From contig CM060320.1 in assembly GCA_030674155.1 (NCBI GenBank), positions 34,724,956 to 34,749,955 on the forward strand: 25,000 nt of DNA, given 5' to 3'. Made by a program: the position numbers and the translations under genes. The stretch comes from Stramonita haemastoma (Eukaryota; Mollusca; Gastropoda; Neogastropoda; Muricidae). A model generated the notes under the pieces. It searched no databases, was not told the DNA's origin, and saw only the letters and a program-made list of their open reading frames with translations. Of this stretch, positions 1 through 9,795 are shown one piece after another. Position 1 is the first letter of the stretch; each line of letters starts with the position of its first letter.

Positions 1-63
<63 letters not shown>

Positions 64-64
64 G
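1..64. repeat. (ACAG)n microsatellite at window edge
   Basis: Sixteen perfect ACAG units starting at the first base, so the array probably continues outside the window. The following 65-260 is a purine-rich stretch in which I recognise nothing. Confidence 0.98.
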
Positions 65-260
65 GGTGGACTGGAGAGGAGGGATGGGGGAAACAGAGAA
101 GAAGGAGAGTGGGAAGAGGAGAGAGATCACTAGCGAAGATAAAGACAGGAGCGGAGTATTTGCTTTTTCAAACGCAAGCGAGACTACGTCTGGAAAGGAG
201 GCAGAGAAATGTCAATAGAGCGTCAATTGTCTTCAGGTTGTTTTGTCTCCGCAGCAGTGG

Positions 261-261
261 T

Positions 262-340
<79 letters not shown>

Positions 341-474
341 GAGACAGACAGACAGACAGAAGAAGACAGACAGAAGACAGACAGACAGACAGACAGAGAC
401 AGAGAAAGAGAGAGAGAGACAGAGAGAAAGAAGAGAGAGAGAGAGAGAGACAGGAGAAAGAGAGAGAGAGAGAG

Positions 475-517
<43 letters not shown>

Positions 518-550
518 GACGAGAAGAGAGAGAGGGGAGAAGAGAGAGAG
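261..550. repeat. Compound (GA)n / (GACA)n microsatellite
   Basis: Purine-only tract of GA dinucleotides with an internal GACA-rich segment at about 341-400. Every reading frame through it gives Arg/Glu or Ser/Leu low-complexity peptides, so the open frames here (109-591 + and 223-654 -) are not genes. Confidence 0.97.
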
Positions 551-610
551 TAGGCCTGGTAGAGTTTCGGAAAGAGACAAACCATCTGTGAGACGGGAGG
601 ACGGGGAAGT

Positions 611-631
611 GGGGGGGGGGGGGGGGGGGGG
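611..631. repeat. Poly-G run (G21)
   Basis: Twenty-one consecutive G on the plus strand. The length may be unreliable in an assembly, since homopolymers of this size are error-prone. Confidence 0.9.
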
Positions 632-691
632 CAATCCCCTATAGAATTTGTCATACTATAATAAAAGTAATTTGATTAATGGAAGCAGCAA

Positions 692-750
692 GTTTACTGG
701 CGCAAAATCTCACCATTAGTGACCTTGAGAGACATACTCGAGGAACGAAA
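692..750 (+). repeat. Block B, forward copy 1 (partial)
   Basis: Contains GCAAAATCTCACC, then a GTGA arm, then a degenerate GAGGAACGAAA end. These match the second half of the block B copies at 4708-4797, 6516-6600, 13929-14020 and 19131-19222. The first half (GGAATGCGGCTACCTTA) is not recognisable here. Confidence 0.6.
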
Positions 751-884
751 AAAAAACCCCACCAACAACAAAACAAACAAAACAAACCTAACACAAAAAC
801 TCTGAAACTTTTTTCTCACCCAGTCTCTCTCATTGTGTAGTAGCTGTATAAACTCTGATTTGAAATGGCACATATGTAGGCAGT

Positions 885-1215
885 GTGACTGTTAAGGGAG
901 GCTTTAAACACGGGAGTTCTTTTACTCTACCTCTATCAAAAAGTTCGTCTCATTCCGCCCACCTCCATAAATGTCGGGCTTCTCTCTCCAGAAAGCTTTT
1001 AGCCCCTTTTTCATGCAGCAACAACCCTCTTCCCCCACCTCCCTCTTTAAAAAAGAAACTTAGAGCATCCAGCGGAGGAATACGGTCACAAAAAAGGGAA
1101 GATCATTGCACTGAACATGAGTGGCGTCTTTTGAAGTGATGGCGATTTTGTTCTGTATACTGATAGGGGTGTCAAGAAGTAGGTCAATCTGTCGTTATTT
1201 ATTATTCAATGATCC
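885..1215 (+). repeat. Block A, copy 1 (diverged left copy)
   Basis: Aligns by eye with 4258-4640. Shared landmarks in order are CTTTTACTC, CTATCAA, a TAAATGTC core, CTTCTCTCTCCAG, TTTCATGC, AAGATCA and TTTTGTYCTGTA. It is more distantly the same block that opens units U1-U4 (CAATGAATGTC core at 8381, 10327 and 12003). The 84-aa open frame at 885-1139 lies inside this block and has no coding signature. Confidence 0.7.
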
Positions 1216-1629
1216 CTTTATTCACTTTACATCTGACTTGGAAGTTACTAAGACAGTCTGAAGTTATGGTAAGATTTCTTACTTCAACAACAGAGATCTT
1301 GTCAGTACGTAGCCACGTTTCATTGTCATACTATCCAAACTGCAAAGAAATGTCGTGGTAACCTATCGTGTTTTTTTTTCTTATTTCTAGTTCACTTTGC
1401 CTTACAAGAAATATTGCTACATGCACAACAAACAATAATTATACATTGTATTCCATTGGTTACTACACCCGTCTACGTGCAGATTGCAGTAGTAAAACGG
1501 TATTTAGGATGATTGATAGATGTTTACAGATACACACTTTCATTTAAATGTCCTGGAAATCACCAATAGAAATGAGGCGGAGAGAAACATTTAATGTAAG
1601 ACAATTATAACTGTAACACCAACCTCCTC

Positions 1630-1660
<31 letters not shown>

Positions 1661-1692
1661 ACAGTTTTGCTTCTCAGACTTTATCTCAGGTG
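1216..1692. other. No gene or recognised repeat apart from a T-tract
   Basis: AT-rich DNA with stop codons in all frames. It includes a pyrimidine tract at 1626-1660 ending in T18. I see nothing else. Confidence 0.6.
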
Positions 1693-1876
1693 TTGGAGGT
1701 TTGACTCAGGATAAGCTCCTAGTGATAGATAATGGTCGTAAGGGGTACTTCACACATCGGATCTGAGTGCAGCTAGGTGCAAAGCTGATAGTTCTCTGGG
1801 CTATGAACAGTCGACAGGGTCTGATACTGACTGCACAAAATATTGCAGGTTAAAGGTCAGCCGCACTAAGGGACAG
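1693..1876 (+). repeat. Block D, copy 1
   Basis: Landmarks are GTGATAGA, GGGGTACTTCACAC, AGGTGCAAAG, GTCGACAGGGTCTGATA and AAAGGTCAGCC. The same order and orientation occur at 5641-5822, and a second sub-group occurs at 3268-3478 and 6780-6960. This is an anonymous dispersed repeat with no coding potential that I can see. Confidence 0.7.
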
Positions 1877-2149
1877 AAAATCAGATGGCACTCCGCTATT
1901 AGTCCTGCGGTGGTAAGGAGAGGGAACATTGATCATAAGAAATAAAGGACTCGTGTCCCTCTCCAGAGTGGAGTGTAACTCCTTTGTAACACATAAAAGA
2001 AATAGGCTGCATTTTCCTGGACTTGCAGTTTACACAGAAGTAGTGAAAGTAAACAACAGGAAGGACACTTCATCTTACCGCAGTTTGCTTTCAGCTGTTG
2101 GTACCATGGTCAACATTTTAAATCAGACAAAAGCTTAAACACAACACTG

Positions 2150-2335
2150 AACATCAAAAGAGACAGGGCATCAAGTCATTTGATGAAACAAAGTATGGCA
2201 GGGGCCAGTCAGTACTGTACTGATAAAGGGGTGGATGAATTCAGAGCATCGTCACTTACAACTGATCCCTAGCAGCTGCCGACCGATGGCTTGGAAAATC
2301 ATATTTCACAGAATTCAAAACTCAACGTTGCCAAC
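2150..2335 (+). repeat. Block E, copy 1
   Basis: The segment around 2248-2330 (TCACTTACAACTGATCCCTA, then GATGGCTTGG, then TCACAGAATTCAAAACTCAA) aligns with 15083-15158 (TCACTGACAATTGACCCCTA, CGTGGCTTGG, TCATAATCAAGACTCAA). Looser matches are at 6280-6440 and 16270-16380. No function recognised. Confidence 0.55.
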
Positions 2336-3267
2336 AGAGCTACGTCTGTAGGTTCTGGTGAAGATCTATGGTGCAAGCTATGTTGCTTTAGTCGTGTCCT
2401 ACTTACTCTTAATTCAGCAAGGTTTAAGATCATTTATCTTCTGTGGCCGAGGTTTCATAAGTCTTGCCTTTCGAAGATTTTTTTTCCCTGCAAAAGAAAT
2501 GTCAGGTATCTAAAGAGTAATGGGAGGGGAGTTGGTGGAAGTTCGTTTCATTTTCAATTTATCGATGGAAGACATAATTATATGAGAACTAGTTTGTTTT
2601 AACAGATTAGTTCTTATACCATAATGGCAGGTTGCACTGTCCACGAAATGAATCATGGTTGAGTTTTGGTACTCTCTGTCTGTAGTATCTTCATTCTTCT
2701 CTCACCTCTTTCTTTCCTGCTTTCTACCCTATCTTTATTCTCTTCCTCCTTCTCTTTCATACACAAAGCAAATAACTACTGATACACGGGCCTGTGTCAC
2801 AGTGGTGGTGGAACTTTCGGTAGGAAGCAGGTAGATAAAGAATAAAGACGAAAGAAAAAAGGCGAGCAGTATCAATTCTGTATTGTGTATGGTATAGAGT
2901 TATCATTAATGCCTTTTTCATTTTCTCCCCATCTAAAACAAAAAGTGGAAAACACAGTAAAAAAAAACAAAAACTAAAACCAACAAAAACCACCAATAGT
3001 GTAGGATCCTGACGACCACACAGAAACAGCCATAGTTACACTCTGTAGCCTCACACAGCATCCCTGTTCAGCACCCATCCCACAGAGACCACAGCAGGTG
3101 AGAACACAAAAAGGTGTCCCAACCTACCCTCTCTCTGGCTCTACCTCTCCACAACCTTACCACTAACACCCCATCCACTCCACCTCCAAAATAAAATCTG
3201 GGATGTAAATTGTCATGATTCCTGATAGGTCCAATCTCAATTGCTCATGAGGCTGTATTCATGGTTA
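2336..3267. other. No gene; unassigned low-GC DNA
   Basis: About 0.9 kb in which I recognise neither a gene nor one of the repeat blocks. The open frames at 2291-2602 (+, 103 aa) and 2757-2996 (-, 79 aa) have no motif and no repeated-domain structure. 2680-2760 is pyrimidine-rich, and 3060-3200 is C-rich on the plus strand. Confidence 0.55.
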
Positions 3268-3478
3268 CTTGAGTTTGACCTGGAAGGAGAATTTACTAGT
3301 AGGAGAGATGGCCTTTAGCATACCTCACACGTTGGTTCGTTCTGACTCTGCTGGGGTGCAAAGTTTATTGGTCTTGGGGAGTCAAGGGTTGACAGGGTCT
3401 GATATGCTCTGCATATAAAATTCCGTGTTGAAGGTCAGCCAAAGCAGGGTAACCCAGGAATGTAGTTTTGAGCTGTGC
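3268..3478 (+). repeat. Block D, copy 2
   Basis: ATGGCCTTTAGCATACCTCA, CACGTTGG, GGTGCAAAGTTTATTGGTCT and GGGTTGACAGGGTCTGAT. This is closest to the copy at 6780-6960 (ATGACCTTTAACCTGCCTCA, CACGTTGG, TTTATTCGTCTTGGG). Both are followed within about 150 bases by a CTGT/CT microsatellite. Confidence 0.75.
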
Positions 3479-3583
3479 TACTTTTTGATGTTTTTTTTTT
3501 TAGAAAGGAATTAACTTCAACGAAGATACTTAGTTTTTTTGTCAAAGGCTATGAAAAGTAACGTTCGTGTAAATCTCGTCTTT

Positions 3584-3804
3584 CTTCTGTCATCTGTCTG
3601 TCTGTCTTCTGTCTGTCTGTCTGTCTGTCTGTCGTCTGTCTGTCTGTCTCTGTCTCGTCTTCTCTTCTCGCCCTTCTCTCTCTCTCTCCTTCTCTCTCCT
3701 CTCTCTCTCTCTCCTTCTCTCTCCTTCTCTCTCTCTCTCTCTCTCTTCTCTTCCTCTCTCTTCTTCTCTCTCTCTTCCTCTCTCTTCTTCTTTTTTTCTT
3801 TCTT
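3584..3804. repeat. Compound (CTGT)n / (CT)n / TTC microsatellite
   Basis: CTGT repeats come first (about 3591-3655), then CT dinucleotides with interspersed TTC. The tetranucleotide-then-dinucleotide order is the same as at 7660-7894. Confidence 0.95.
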
Positions 3805-4257
3805 CAACAACATAGTCACCGTCCTGGACTAAACACTTACTGTTGGCGAGGCCATCGCTATAAGGAATGACAAATGAGTTGGTTTTCAATCTTACTTAAA
3901 CCTTTATAAAGTAGCTCTGTCTTAATCTGAGATTTAATTTATCAAAGTGTGTATACTCACAAGAAGCACATATTTTCCCTTGTGAATGACAAAAGAAACT
4001 TTATAAATACACTGTGTATTTAATTCAAAATCAATGAAAAAATGGCTACATCTCTTGAATGTGACCGATAGGAAGATATCTCCATAGATAATCATACTGA
4101 TCTCTGGCAGTTTCAACATCTCTTCGCACACAGACTAGTTATCCACGGTCACTGCTGTGTGGATCTTAAACAGCAACTGTTTCTTCTTCATCCTCCTCTA
4201 GTACCCACAGTGTGTAATTATTACTCTGCTTTTAAAACAGCACTTCAAACCTGGGGA
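3805..4257. other. No gene or recognised repeat
   Basis: AT-rich stretch. The 65-aa minus-strand frame at 3934-4131 shows no recognisable domain. Nothing supported. Confidence 0.55.
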
Positions 4258-4640
4258 GACTGGCAGTTACAGCGTGTCTTAAACGTGAGGGTCGTTTTAC
4301 TCCTAGCCCTATCAAGTTCGTCTCACTTCACGCAACGCAATAAATGTCAGACTTCTCTCTCCAGTAAACAACCTTTTATCTCCCTTTCATGCTGCAACAA
4401 TCTCTCTCCTTAAAGAAGACTGTAAAGCTCTTGCAGAATGCGCCTCCACTCCCCTCACCCACCCCCCTCCCCACAAAGAAAAAAGATCACTGCGCTATTT
4501 CCAACTTTGGATGAGTGTCGACTTTTATGGTAGGGATGGAAATTTTGTCCTGTAAGTAGATAGTGGTATGCTAGAAAGAAGGATGCCCTTTCATTGTTTA
4601 AATGTTGCTGGATCCTTTGTTCCCTCTCCGCGAGAGATAG
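4258..4640 (+). repeat. Block A, copy 2 (diverged left copy)
   Basis: Counterpart of 885-1215, about 3.37 kb away and in the same orientation. CCTAGCCCTATCAA at about 4303 matches the U2 landmark CCTAGCCCTATCTG at 10292, tying this copy to the 8-14 kb array. TAAATGTC, CTTCTCTCTCCAGTAA, TTTCATGCTGCAACAA and TTTTGTCCTGTAAG follow in the expected order. Confidence 0.75.
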
Positions 4641-4707
4641 AAATGGTGGACGCACTTTTCATTTTTCTTAACCTTTAGAAACTTTAAAAAAAATGTGTAT
4701 CGAAGGA

Positions 4708-4797
4708 GGAATGCGGCTACCTTAATGGTGAGCAAAAAAGGTCGCATTTGCAAAATCTCATCTTTGGTGAAGCTCAGAGCTCTAGCGAAGGAACGAA
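4708..4797 (+). repeat. Block B, forward copy 2 (near consensus)
   Basis: Reads GGAATGCGGCTACCTTAATG, GTGAGCAAAAAAGGTCGCA, TTTGCAAAATCTCATC, TTTGGTGAAGCTCAGAGCTC and TAGCGAAGGAACG. This is one of the most complete copies and serves as the reference for the other forward and reverse copies. Confidence 0.75.
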
Positions 4798-4830
4798 AAT
4801 AAAAACTTTTGAAACGAGATTTGTGCCAAT

Positions 4831-5127
4831 GCTAGCGCTTTGTTCTGTTGTTGGTTTGTTTTTTTAAGCACCGCAGGTTTTGTCAGCAATGATTCCTAGT
4901 AGTTAAGACATTGGCCAACGTTTCATGAACTGGCACATCATGTTTTTGTGTAGATTACAAATTTTAGCTTTCAGTATGTGCCTTTACAAAGTGGCGTCAG
5001 TTTGTGTGGAAAAAAGCAGTATATACAAAACTTATTTAGCAAAGAAAAGAAGAAATTTGTATACACTATCGCAGGGACAAGATGTTTTCAGGATGATATT
5101 GAAAGTGTCTACATATTTTAATGTCTA
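4831..5127. other. No gene or recognised repeat
   Basis: Contains T-runs and a 67-aa frame (4925-5128) without domain evidence. Nothing supported. Confidence 0.5.
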
Positions 5128-5141
5128 GAGATATGCCTCTA
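5128..5141. repeat. Target-site duplication, left arm
   Basis: GAGATATGCCTCTA here matches GAGATATGCCCCTA at 5441-5454 at 13 of 14 positions. The pair exactly brackets the SINE. Confidence 0.8.
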
Positions 5142-5440
5142 AAGGTAAAAGTGTCCCCTAACCTATGGGGTCGGAGAGGAGCAAGGCATCAGAGACATCA
5201 GATTCTCTAGGGGCCAGCATATTGAGGGCGGTGCACATCTCCTCCCCCTCGCTGCTTTACCTTCCCTGACCCTAAAGAGGGCAAGTACCCATTGACAGCT
5301 GGGTGAACTGGAGGACTGAAGCCTACTGGAGCCAAGGCGCACAAACGGGCACCCATCTAATATTGGTAACCACGCTGGATGCTGCTTAACCATCGCTTGC
5401 GGAAAGAGAGGGCTCTGACCACTGAGCTATCCCGTCCACC
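5142..5440 (-). mobile_element. SINE with chimeric tRNA/5S rRNA-like head (copy 1)
   Basis: Read on the minus strand from 5440, this starts with a tRNA-like segment containing TAGCTCAGTGG (5419-5429), a perfect match to the pol III A-box pattern TRGYNNANNNG. It is followed at about 5392-5345 by a segment like the 5S rRNA internal control region (GGTTAAGCAGC, then GTGGTTACCA, then AGATGGGTGCCCG). The body includes CTCTTTAGGGTCAGGGAA and CAATATGCTGGCCCCTAGAG, and the 3' end is CATAGGTTAGGGGACAC. It is about 299 bp long. It is non-autonomous and would depend on an external LINE reverse transcriptase, and none is present in the window. The 76-aa frame inside it is not a gene. A second copy is at 15676-15963. 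Confidence 0.88.
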
Positions 5441-5454
5441 GAGATATGCCCCTA
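5441..5454. repeat. Target-site duplication, right arm
   Basis: GAGATATGCCCCTA partners the left arm at 5128-5141 with one mismatch. A third near-copy, GAGATAAGCCCCTAG, occurs at 5481-5495 after an A-rich tract. Confidence 0.8.
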
Positions 5455-5640
5455 GTGAAAAAAAAGAAAAAGAAAGAAAAGAGATAAGCCCCTAGGCCTA
5501 GTCAACAGTAACCTCGGATCTTTCCAGTACTAGAGGTAACCAAGGGTATGTACAATAATTTGACTGTAAGCAATGATACTTCCCCCTCTCTCTCCTCCTA
5601 CCCTACATCATTCCCCTCGTTATCTTACATGGCGTTAAGG

Positions 5641-5822
5641 CCAGACTAAAGATAGGCTAGAAGTGATAGAGAGTCATCAGGGGTACCTCACACGTGAGAT
5701 TGGTGTTTGGTCAGGTGCAAAGTTTACTGGGGTCTATGCCATAACGGTCGACAAAGTCTGATAATGACTGCATTAAAAGCATGACATGTTAAGCTGAAGG
5801 TCAGACTAGCCGGGTGATAGAA
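5641..5822 (+). repeat. Block D, copy 3
   Basis: GATAGGCTAGAAGTGATAGA, GGGGTACCTCACAC, AGGTGCAAAGTTTACTGG, GGTCGACAAAGTCTGATAAT and GAAGGTCAG follow the order of copy 1 at 1693-1876. Confidence 0.75.
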
Positions 5823-6012
5823 GAGGTAGGCCTAGTGCACACAGTCTTACAGCTAAGATATGAACGGCGTTAAAGATGAGAAAAGGAATCCAGACAAAAT
5901 AAACAGATTTTGGCCTTCTCCATTAAGGGACCTAAGGATGACACTTATTATTTTATTAATACAATGTCAACAGTGTCAATGTTAAAATGTTAACACGTTT
6001 TCTCCCTTCCTC

Positions 6013-6093
6013 GACTAAAGCTCCGAGGTTCACCAATGGTGAGATTTTTGGGTATGCATCTGTTTTACCCTGCCTTAATATTGTCGCATTCTG
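6013..6093 (-). repeat. Block B, reverse copy 1
   Basis: Plus-strand reading is AGCTCCGAGGTTCACCAATG, GTGAGATTTT, GTTTTACC, GCCTTAATATTGTCGCATTC. This is the reverse complement of the block B layout (GAATGC, TAAGG, GCAAAATCTCACC, GGTGAA, GGAGCT). It forms an inverted pair with the forward copy at 6516-6600. Confidence 0.7.
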
Positions 6094-6279
6094 CCTTCGT
6101 GGATTGATTGATCCCGTCTTCCTGGATCTGCAGAAAGATACTGAAGTAAGAGGCAGTCACACAGGACTTAAAACCCCTTTTTTATATACAGCATTTGCTT
6201 TTACAGTATTAATCTTTGTTCTCTTTTATCTATCTGGTCCAGCATCAACGTTCTGAATTGAAAATGAGACCAACCCAAG

Positions 6280-6440
6280 CTCTGGAATTTATAAGGGACA
6301 ACGAATTAAAGTAGATGGCTCAGGAAGCTATGATTGAGACAAGTTAGCACTGAGAAAAGAGAATAATGTCATGCCATTATCACTGACAACAACGCACACA
6401 TGAAAATCTGTTCCGGCTTTCGGAAGGTAAGCCATCTCGT
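6280..6440 (+). repeat. Possible block E copy (weak)
   Basis: AGGGACAACGAATTAAAG and ATCACTGACAACAACGCACA resemble the upstream and core parts of block E at 14960-15158. The match is short and gapped and may be chance. Confidence 0.3.
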
Positions 6441-6515
6441 GCCGGAATGAATAGATGACAAAATTAAAAATAAATGCATGCACTCTGATATCGTGTTTAC
6501 ACATCATCCCCGAAA

Positions 6516-6600
6516 TCGGAATGCAGACACCTTACTGTTGGATCAAAATGGTTGTACAAGCAAAATCTCACAATTGGTGAAGATTGGAGCTCCAGAGAAA
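6516..6600 (+). repeat. Block B, forward copy 3
   Basis: CGGAATGCAGACACCTTACT, AAAATGGTTGTACAA, GCAAAATCTCACAATTGGTG and AAGATTGGAGCTCCAGAGAA match the 4708 copy in order. The preceding CATCATCCCCGAAAT also recurs before the 19131 copy (ATCATCCCCAAAAT), so the family extends about 15 bases further upstream. Confidence 0.75.
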
Positions 6601-6779
6601 GGAATGGAAAAAAGCTATATATCTACCTTACCAGCTGCAACCCTGTCAATATGCAATCACTCAAAGGTGCAAAGAAAGGATATAAAAAATCGTTATCATT
6701 GATGGGTACGATCTCCATTACATATGAAACTATCAATGACCTTTAATGTTTGAAATAGGATAAAACATACTAAAAAAAA

Positions 6780-6960
6780 AGAGATGACCTTTAACCTGCC
6801 TCACACGTTGGCTTAATTCCGGGTGCGAATTTATTCGTCTTGGGCAGTAAAGGGTTAATTAACAGGATCTGATTTTCCTTTCTACAGCCAAAAAAAAGCC
6901 AGGCAGAAGAGCATTAAGGCAGACGAATGTTGATTTATCCTTGTGCTTTGCTGGGCTGTG
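6780..6960 (+). repeat. Block D, copy 4
   Basis: GATGACCTTTAACCTGCCTC, ACACGTTGGCTTAATTC, GGGTGCGAATTTATTCGTCT, TAAAGGGTTAATTAACAGGA and TCTGAT pair with copy 2 at 3268-3478. Confidence 0.7.
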
Positions 6961-7099
6961 ATTTCTTTAATGGAAGAAAATAAAGCAATGTTCAGAAGGG
7001 AGTGTGATTTTCTTTGGGGGGGTAGGCAATGAACAGGTATTTTATTGTCAAGTGCATGTTTTAGGCTTAGGATATAATATCCTTTTGTACGTACATGCT

Positions 7100-7262
7100 C
7101 TTTGTCTCCCTCTCTACATCTGTCTGTGTGTCTGTCTCTGTCTCTCTGTTTCTGTCTGTCTCTGTCTCTCTGTCACTCTCTCTGTCTCTCTGTTTTTGTC
7201 TGTCTCTGTCTCTGTCTGTCTCTCTGTCTCTGTCTCTGTTCCTCTGTCTCTTTCTCTCTCTC
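7100..7262. repeat. (CTGT)/(CT) microsatellite
   Basis: Interleaved TCTG and CT units. All frames give Ser/Leu/Cys/Val repeats. Confidence 0.93.
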
Positions 7263-7406
7263 AAGATTTAGGCAACCAGTCATGATAAGATCAAAACATA
7301 TTTTAAAAAAACCCACTCCAGTTGGTTTAAGATTTAAATACCGTATACCATAGTGAGTGACGGGAAGATCAGATCATATTATCAGCCCATCCCTACAGAA
7401 TCTCAG

Positions 7407-7570
7407 GCTGACAAACTGGCTAAACACTGAAGGAAGGAAAAAAAAAACAAGACACAACACTGCTGCACTGGCACCCTGTTCAATCAAGCATGGATGACAA
7501 CATCACCCAGCACAAACACAGTTTTTCCATCACTGCTTTGCAGGGAAAAGGAAGCGCCGGTTTACTGTCA
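7407..7570 (+). repeat. Block F, copy 1
   Basis: GCTGACAAACTGGCT, ACACTGCTGCACTGGCACCC, TCAATCAAGCATGGATGACA, CAGCACAA and GGAAGCGCCGG align in order with 16444-16602 (GCTGACATACTGGCT, ACAATGCTGCACTGGCGCCC, CAGCCAGGCATGCGTGACAC, GAGCACAA, GGAAGCGTAGG). It is non-coding as far as I can see. Confidence 0.8.
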
Positions 7571-7659
7571 AGTCATTATCATCTGTCTGAAAGAATGCCT
7601 CGAACATTTAAGTGTCATGGGTGATGTATGACTGAATTTTTAGAGATTTAAACATTAGC

Positions 7660-7896
<237 letters not shown>

Positions 7897-8109
7897 GAAA
7901 TCCAAGAGTCCGCGTGGGAATGCAAGCAGATCATCTTGCTCACAGGTTAAAACCCGTTGCACCTTTTGGAAGAGTAGGTAATTTGTGTCGGTGGGAACAG
8001 ATGGAAAAATCTACAAAACCACATGCACATGGGGACTGGATACATAAAACCCCACAAGTGCTTTTTCCTTTATCCTCGAAGTAAAAGAACGAATAGATAA
8101 ACAAAACCC

Positions 8110-8215
<106 letters not shown>

Positions 8216-9178
8216 ATACTTGCCTTTTTCTGTTTTCCTTGTTCTTGATATCGTTGCCAGCATTTCTGTGAACTATATAATAGCTCTTCACAGAACAAGG
8301 AACTGACGTTTTACACACGTTTTAAACTTACAAGTCTTTTTACGCCTAGCCGTATCTGTGTTTGGTCCCCTTACATAGCTCAATGAATGTCCGCAGTCTC
8401 TCTCAAGTAAGCTGTTATGTTTCTTTCATCCCACAGCCCTCTCTGTGTAAAAAGTGTTTTAAACACTGTAAGACGGATATCTCATAAAGCCATGGTATTA
8501 GTGGGCAAGTTGTGTGTGTTGGGTTTTTGTTGTTGTTGCTTTTTAAAGATTTTGAATGTCTTTGTTTTGGAAATATTATGACTTTGGAAAAGTAAGTATA
8601 ACTTTATTCTCTAGCGTCGTTTGAATTTAGCATAAATCAGTACCTTAAGGGGAAAATGTTGATAGTCATTACTGTATTGATACGAACTAGCAGAACCATC
8701 TTGGTGTGGTATCTGCGAATAGCAAGGCATATGATTTAATATCTAGTTTGGTTAAAATACAAAGAGCTGCATTTTCTTTATGTATAATAAACCTCCCCTT
8801 CAAGCAGTACCATCTTGACAACTATCCAAAGACAGCTCTATGAGAGAAGTGATTTGAGCACAAGTTGTGCATGGAGATGAGTTATGCCTAACTCCCAGTC
8901 TCATAATTATAAAGATCCATTAGCTAGACTGTAACTGGAGTGTAACTGATACATCATAAAATCGTGTTGCTGTGTGGTCAACTTAGTAGTAATGACCCAC
9001 TTGTATGCATACTTCTATCCACCAAGAAACCTTTCTGCCTCTGTAGTAGAACTACTTGAGGTCTCTTACAAAATAGCGCCCATCTCCCAAGAAGTGTGAC
9101 TGTGTGTGATTTAGAGTGACGCTTGCTCTTAATGTGGTGGTAATTGGCCTGTTGCCATCAACTAAAGATGTGGCTCAT

Positions 9179-9575
9179 TTCTGTATTTACTTTATTTATT
9201 TTATTTTATACCACTTAATGTCACAGCAGATTTCTCTGCGTGAAATTCCAACTGCTCTCCCCCGGGGAAAGCGCGTCAACTCAAGTGCAGCGCCTACCCA
9301 GTTTTTTTTTCCTGTCCGCAACTGTCTTTGTTTCCCTATCAAAGTGGATTTTTTCTACAGAATTTTGCCTGGGACAAATAAAGATATGTAACACACGGGA
9401 CCTCGGTTTATCGTCTCATCCTAAAGATTAGCGCCCAGCCCACCACTCATAGTCTAATGGATGGGGGAAAAGTTTTGGGCCCAAACGGGATTTGAATCAC
9501 CGCACACTCCGACCCAGACTTTTCGCTTCCTAGGCAGGCGCGTAACCTCCTAGACCACCGATCCATCTGCTCTAC
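9179..9575 (-). mobile_element. tRNA-derived SINE inserted in U1
   Basis: On the minus strand the head has an A-box TGGTCTAGGAG (9548-9558), matching TRGYNNANNNG, and a B-box-like GATTCAAATCC (9488-9498) about 50 bases on. The body includes a segment that reads on the plus strand CACGGGACCTCGGTTTATCG and, nearer the 3' end, CAGAATTTTGCCTGGGACAA and CTCTCCCCCGGGGAAAGCGC. The minus-strand 3' end is A-rich (AAATAAATAAAG-like). I recall this as a common gastropod SINE type but cannot assign a family name. The empty site GCTCATCAAATCAGA-like sequence in U2 defines the ends. A target-site duplication is not clear. Confidence 0.82.
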
Positions 9576-9795
9576 ATCCAATCAGACTCTGTTTTGCTTC
9601 TTCTGTTGTTTTATTGTCTGTAGGATGGGCAATCAAGTAGAGGTTGAAGGGTGTGTTGGAGGGTCAAATATACTGTAAGGGGAAGGGGTATGGTGGTGGT
9701 GATAGATATTGAAAGACAGTGTTTTTCTGTACTGACTTTGACTTCTTGTACTTGGTGTGCATTTTAAAGACTTATCGGTTCTTTGATTATTAAGC

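Noticed and set aside
109..654. Overlapping Arg/Glu-rich and Ser/Leu-rich open frames on both strands
   Set aside because: They are translations of (GA)n/(GACA)n. Open frames occur in several phases of both strands, which is expected for a dinucleotide repeat lacking stop codons.
1626..1664. 3' splice site (long pyrimidine tract followed by ACAG)
   Set aside because: The downstream sequence has no sustained open frame and no matching donor could be supported. T-runs are common here.
5163..5393. Open frame in the SINE, with a related frame at 15740-15934 sharing a WV-LFRVRE-like stretch
   Set aside because: The peptide similarity follows from DNA homology of the two SINE copies. SINEs do not encode proteins, and the frames start and end differently.
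5371..5440. Functional tRNA gene on the minus strand
   Set aside because: Only the A-box half is tRNA-like. It runs into 5S-like sequence with no acceptor stem or B-box, so it is a SINE head.
5987..6256. 89-aa open frame with a hydrophobic C-terminal segment
   Set aside because: It overlaps the reverse block B copy, has no recognised domain, and the hydrophobic end comes from T-rich sequence.
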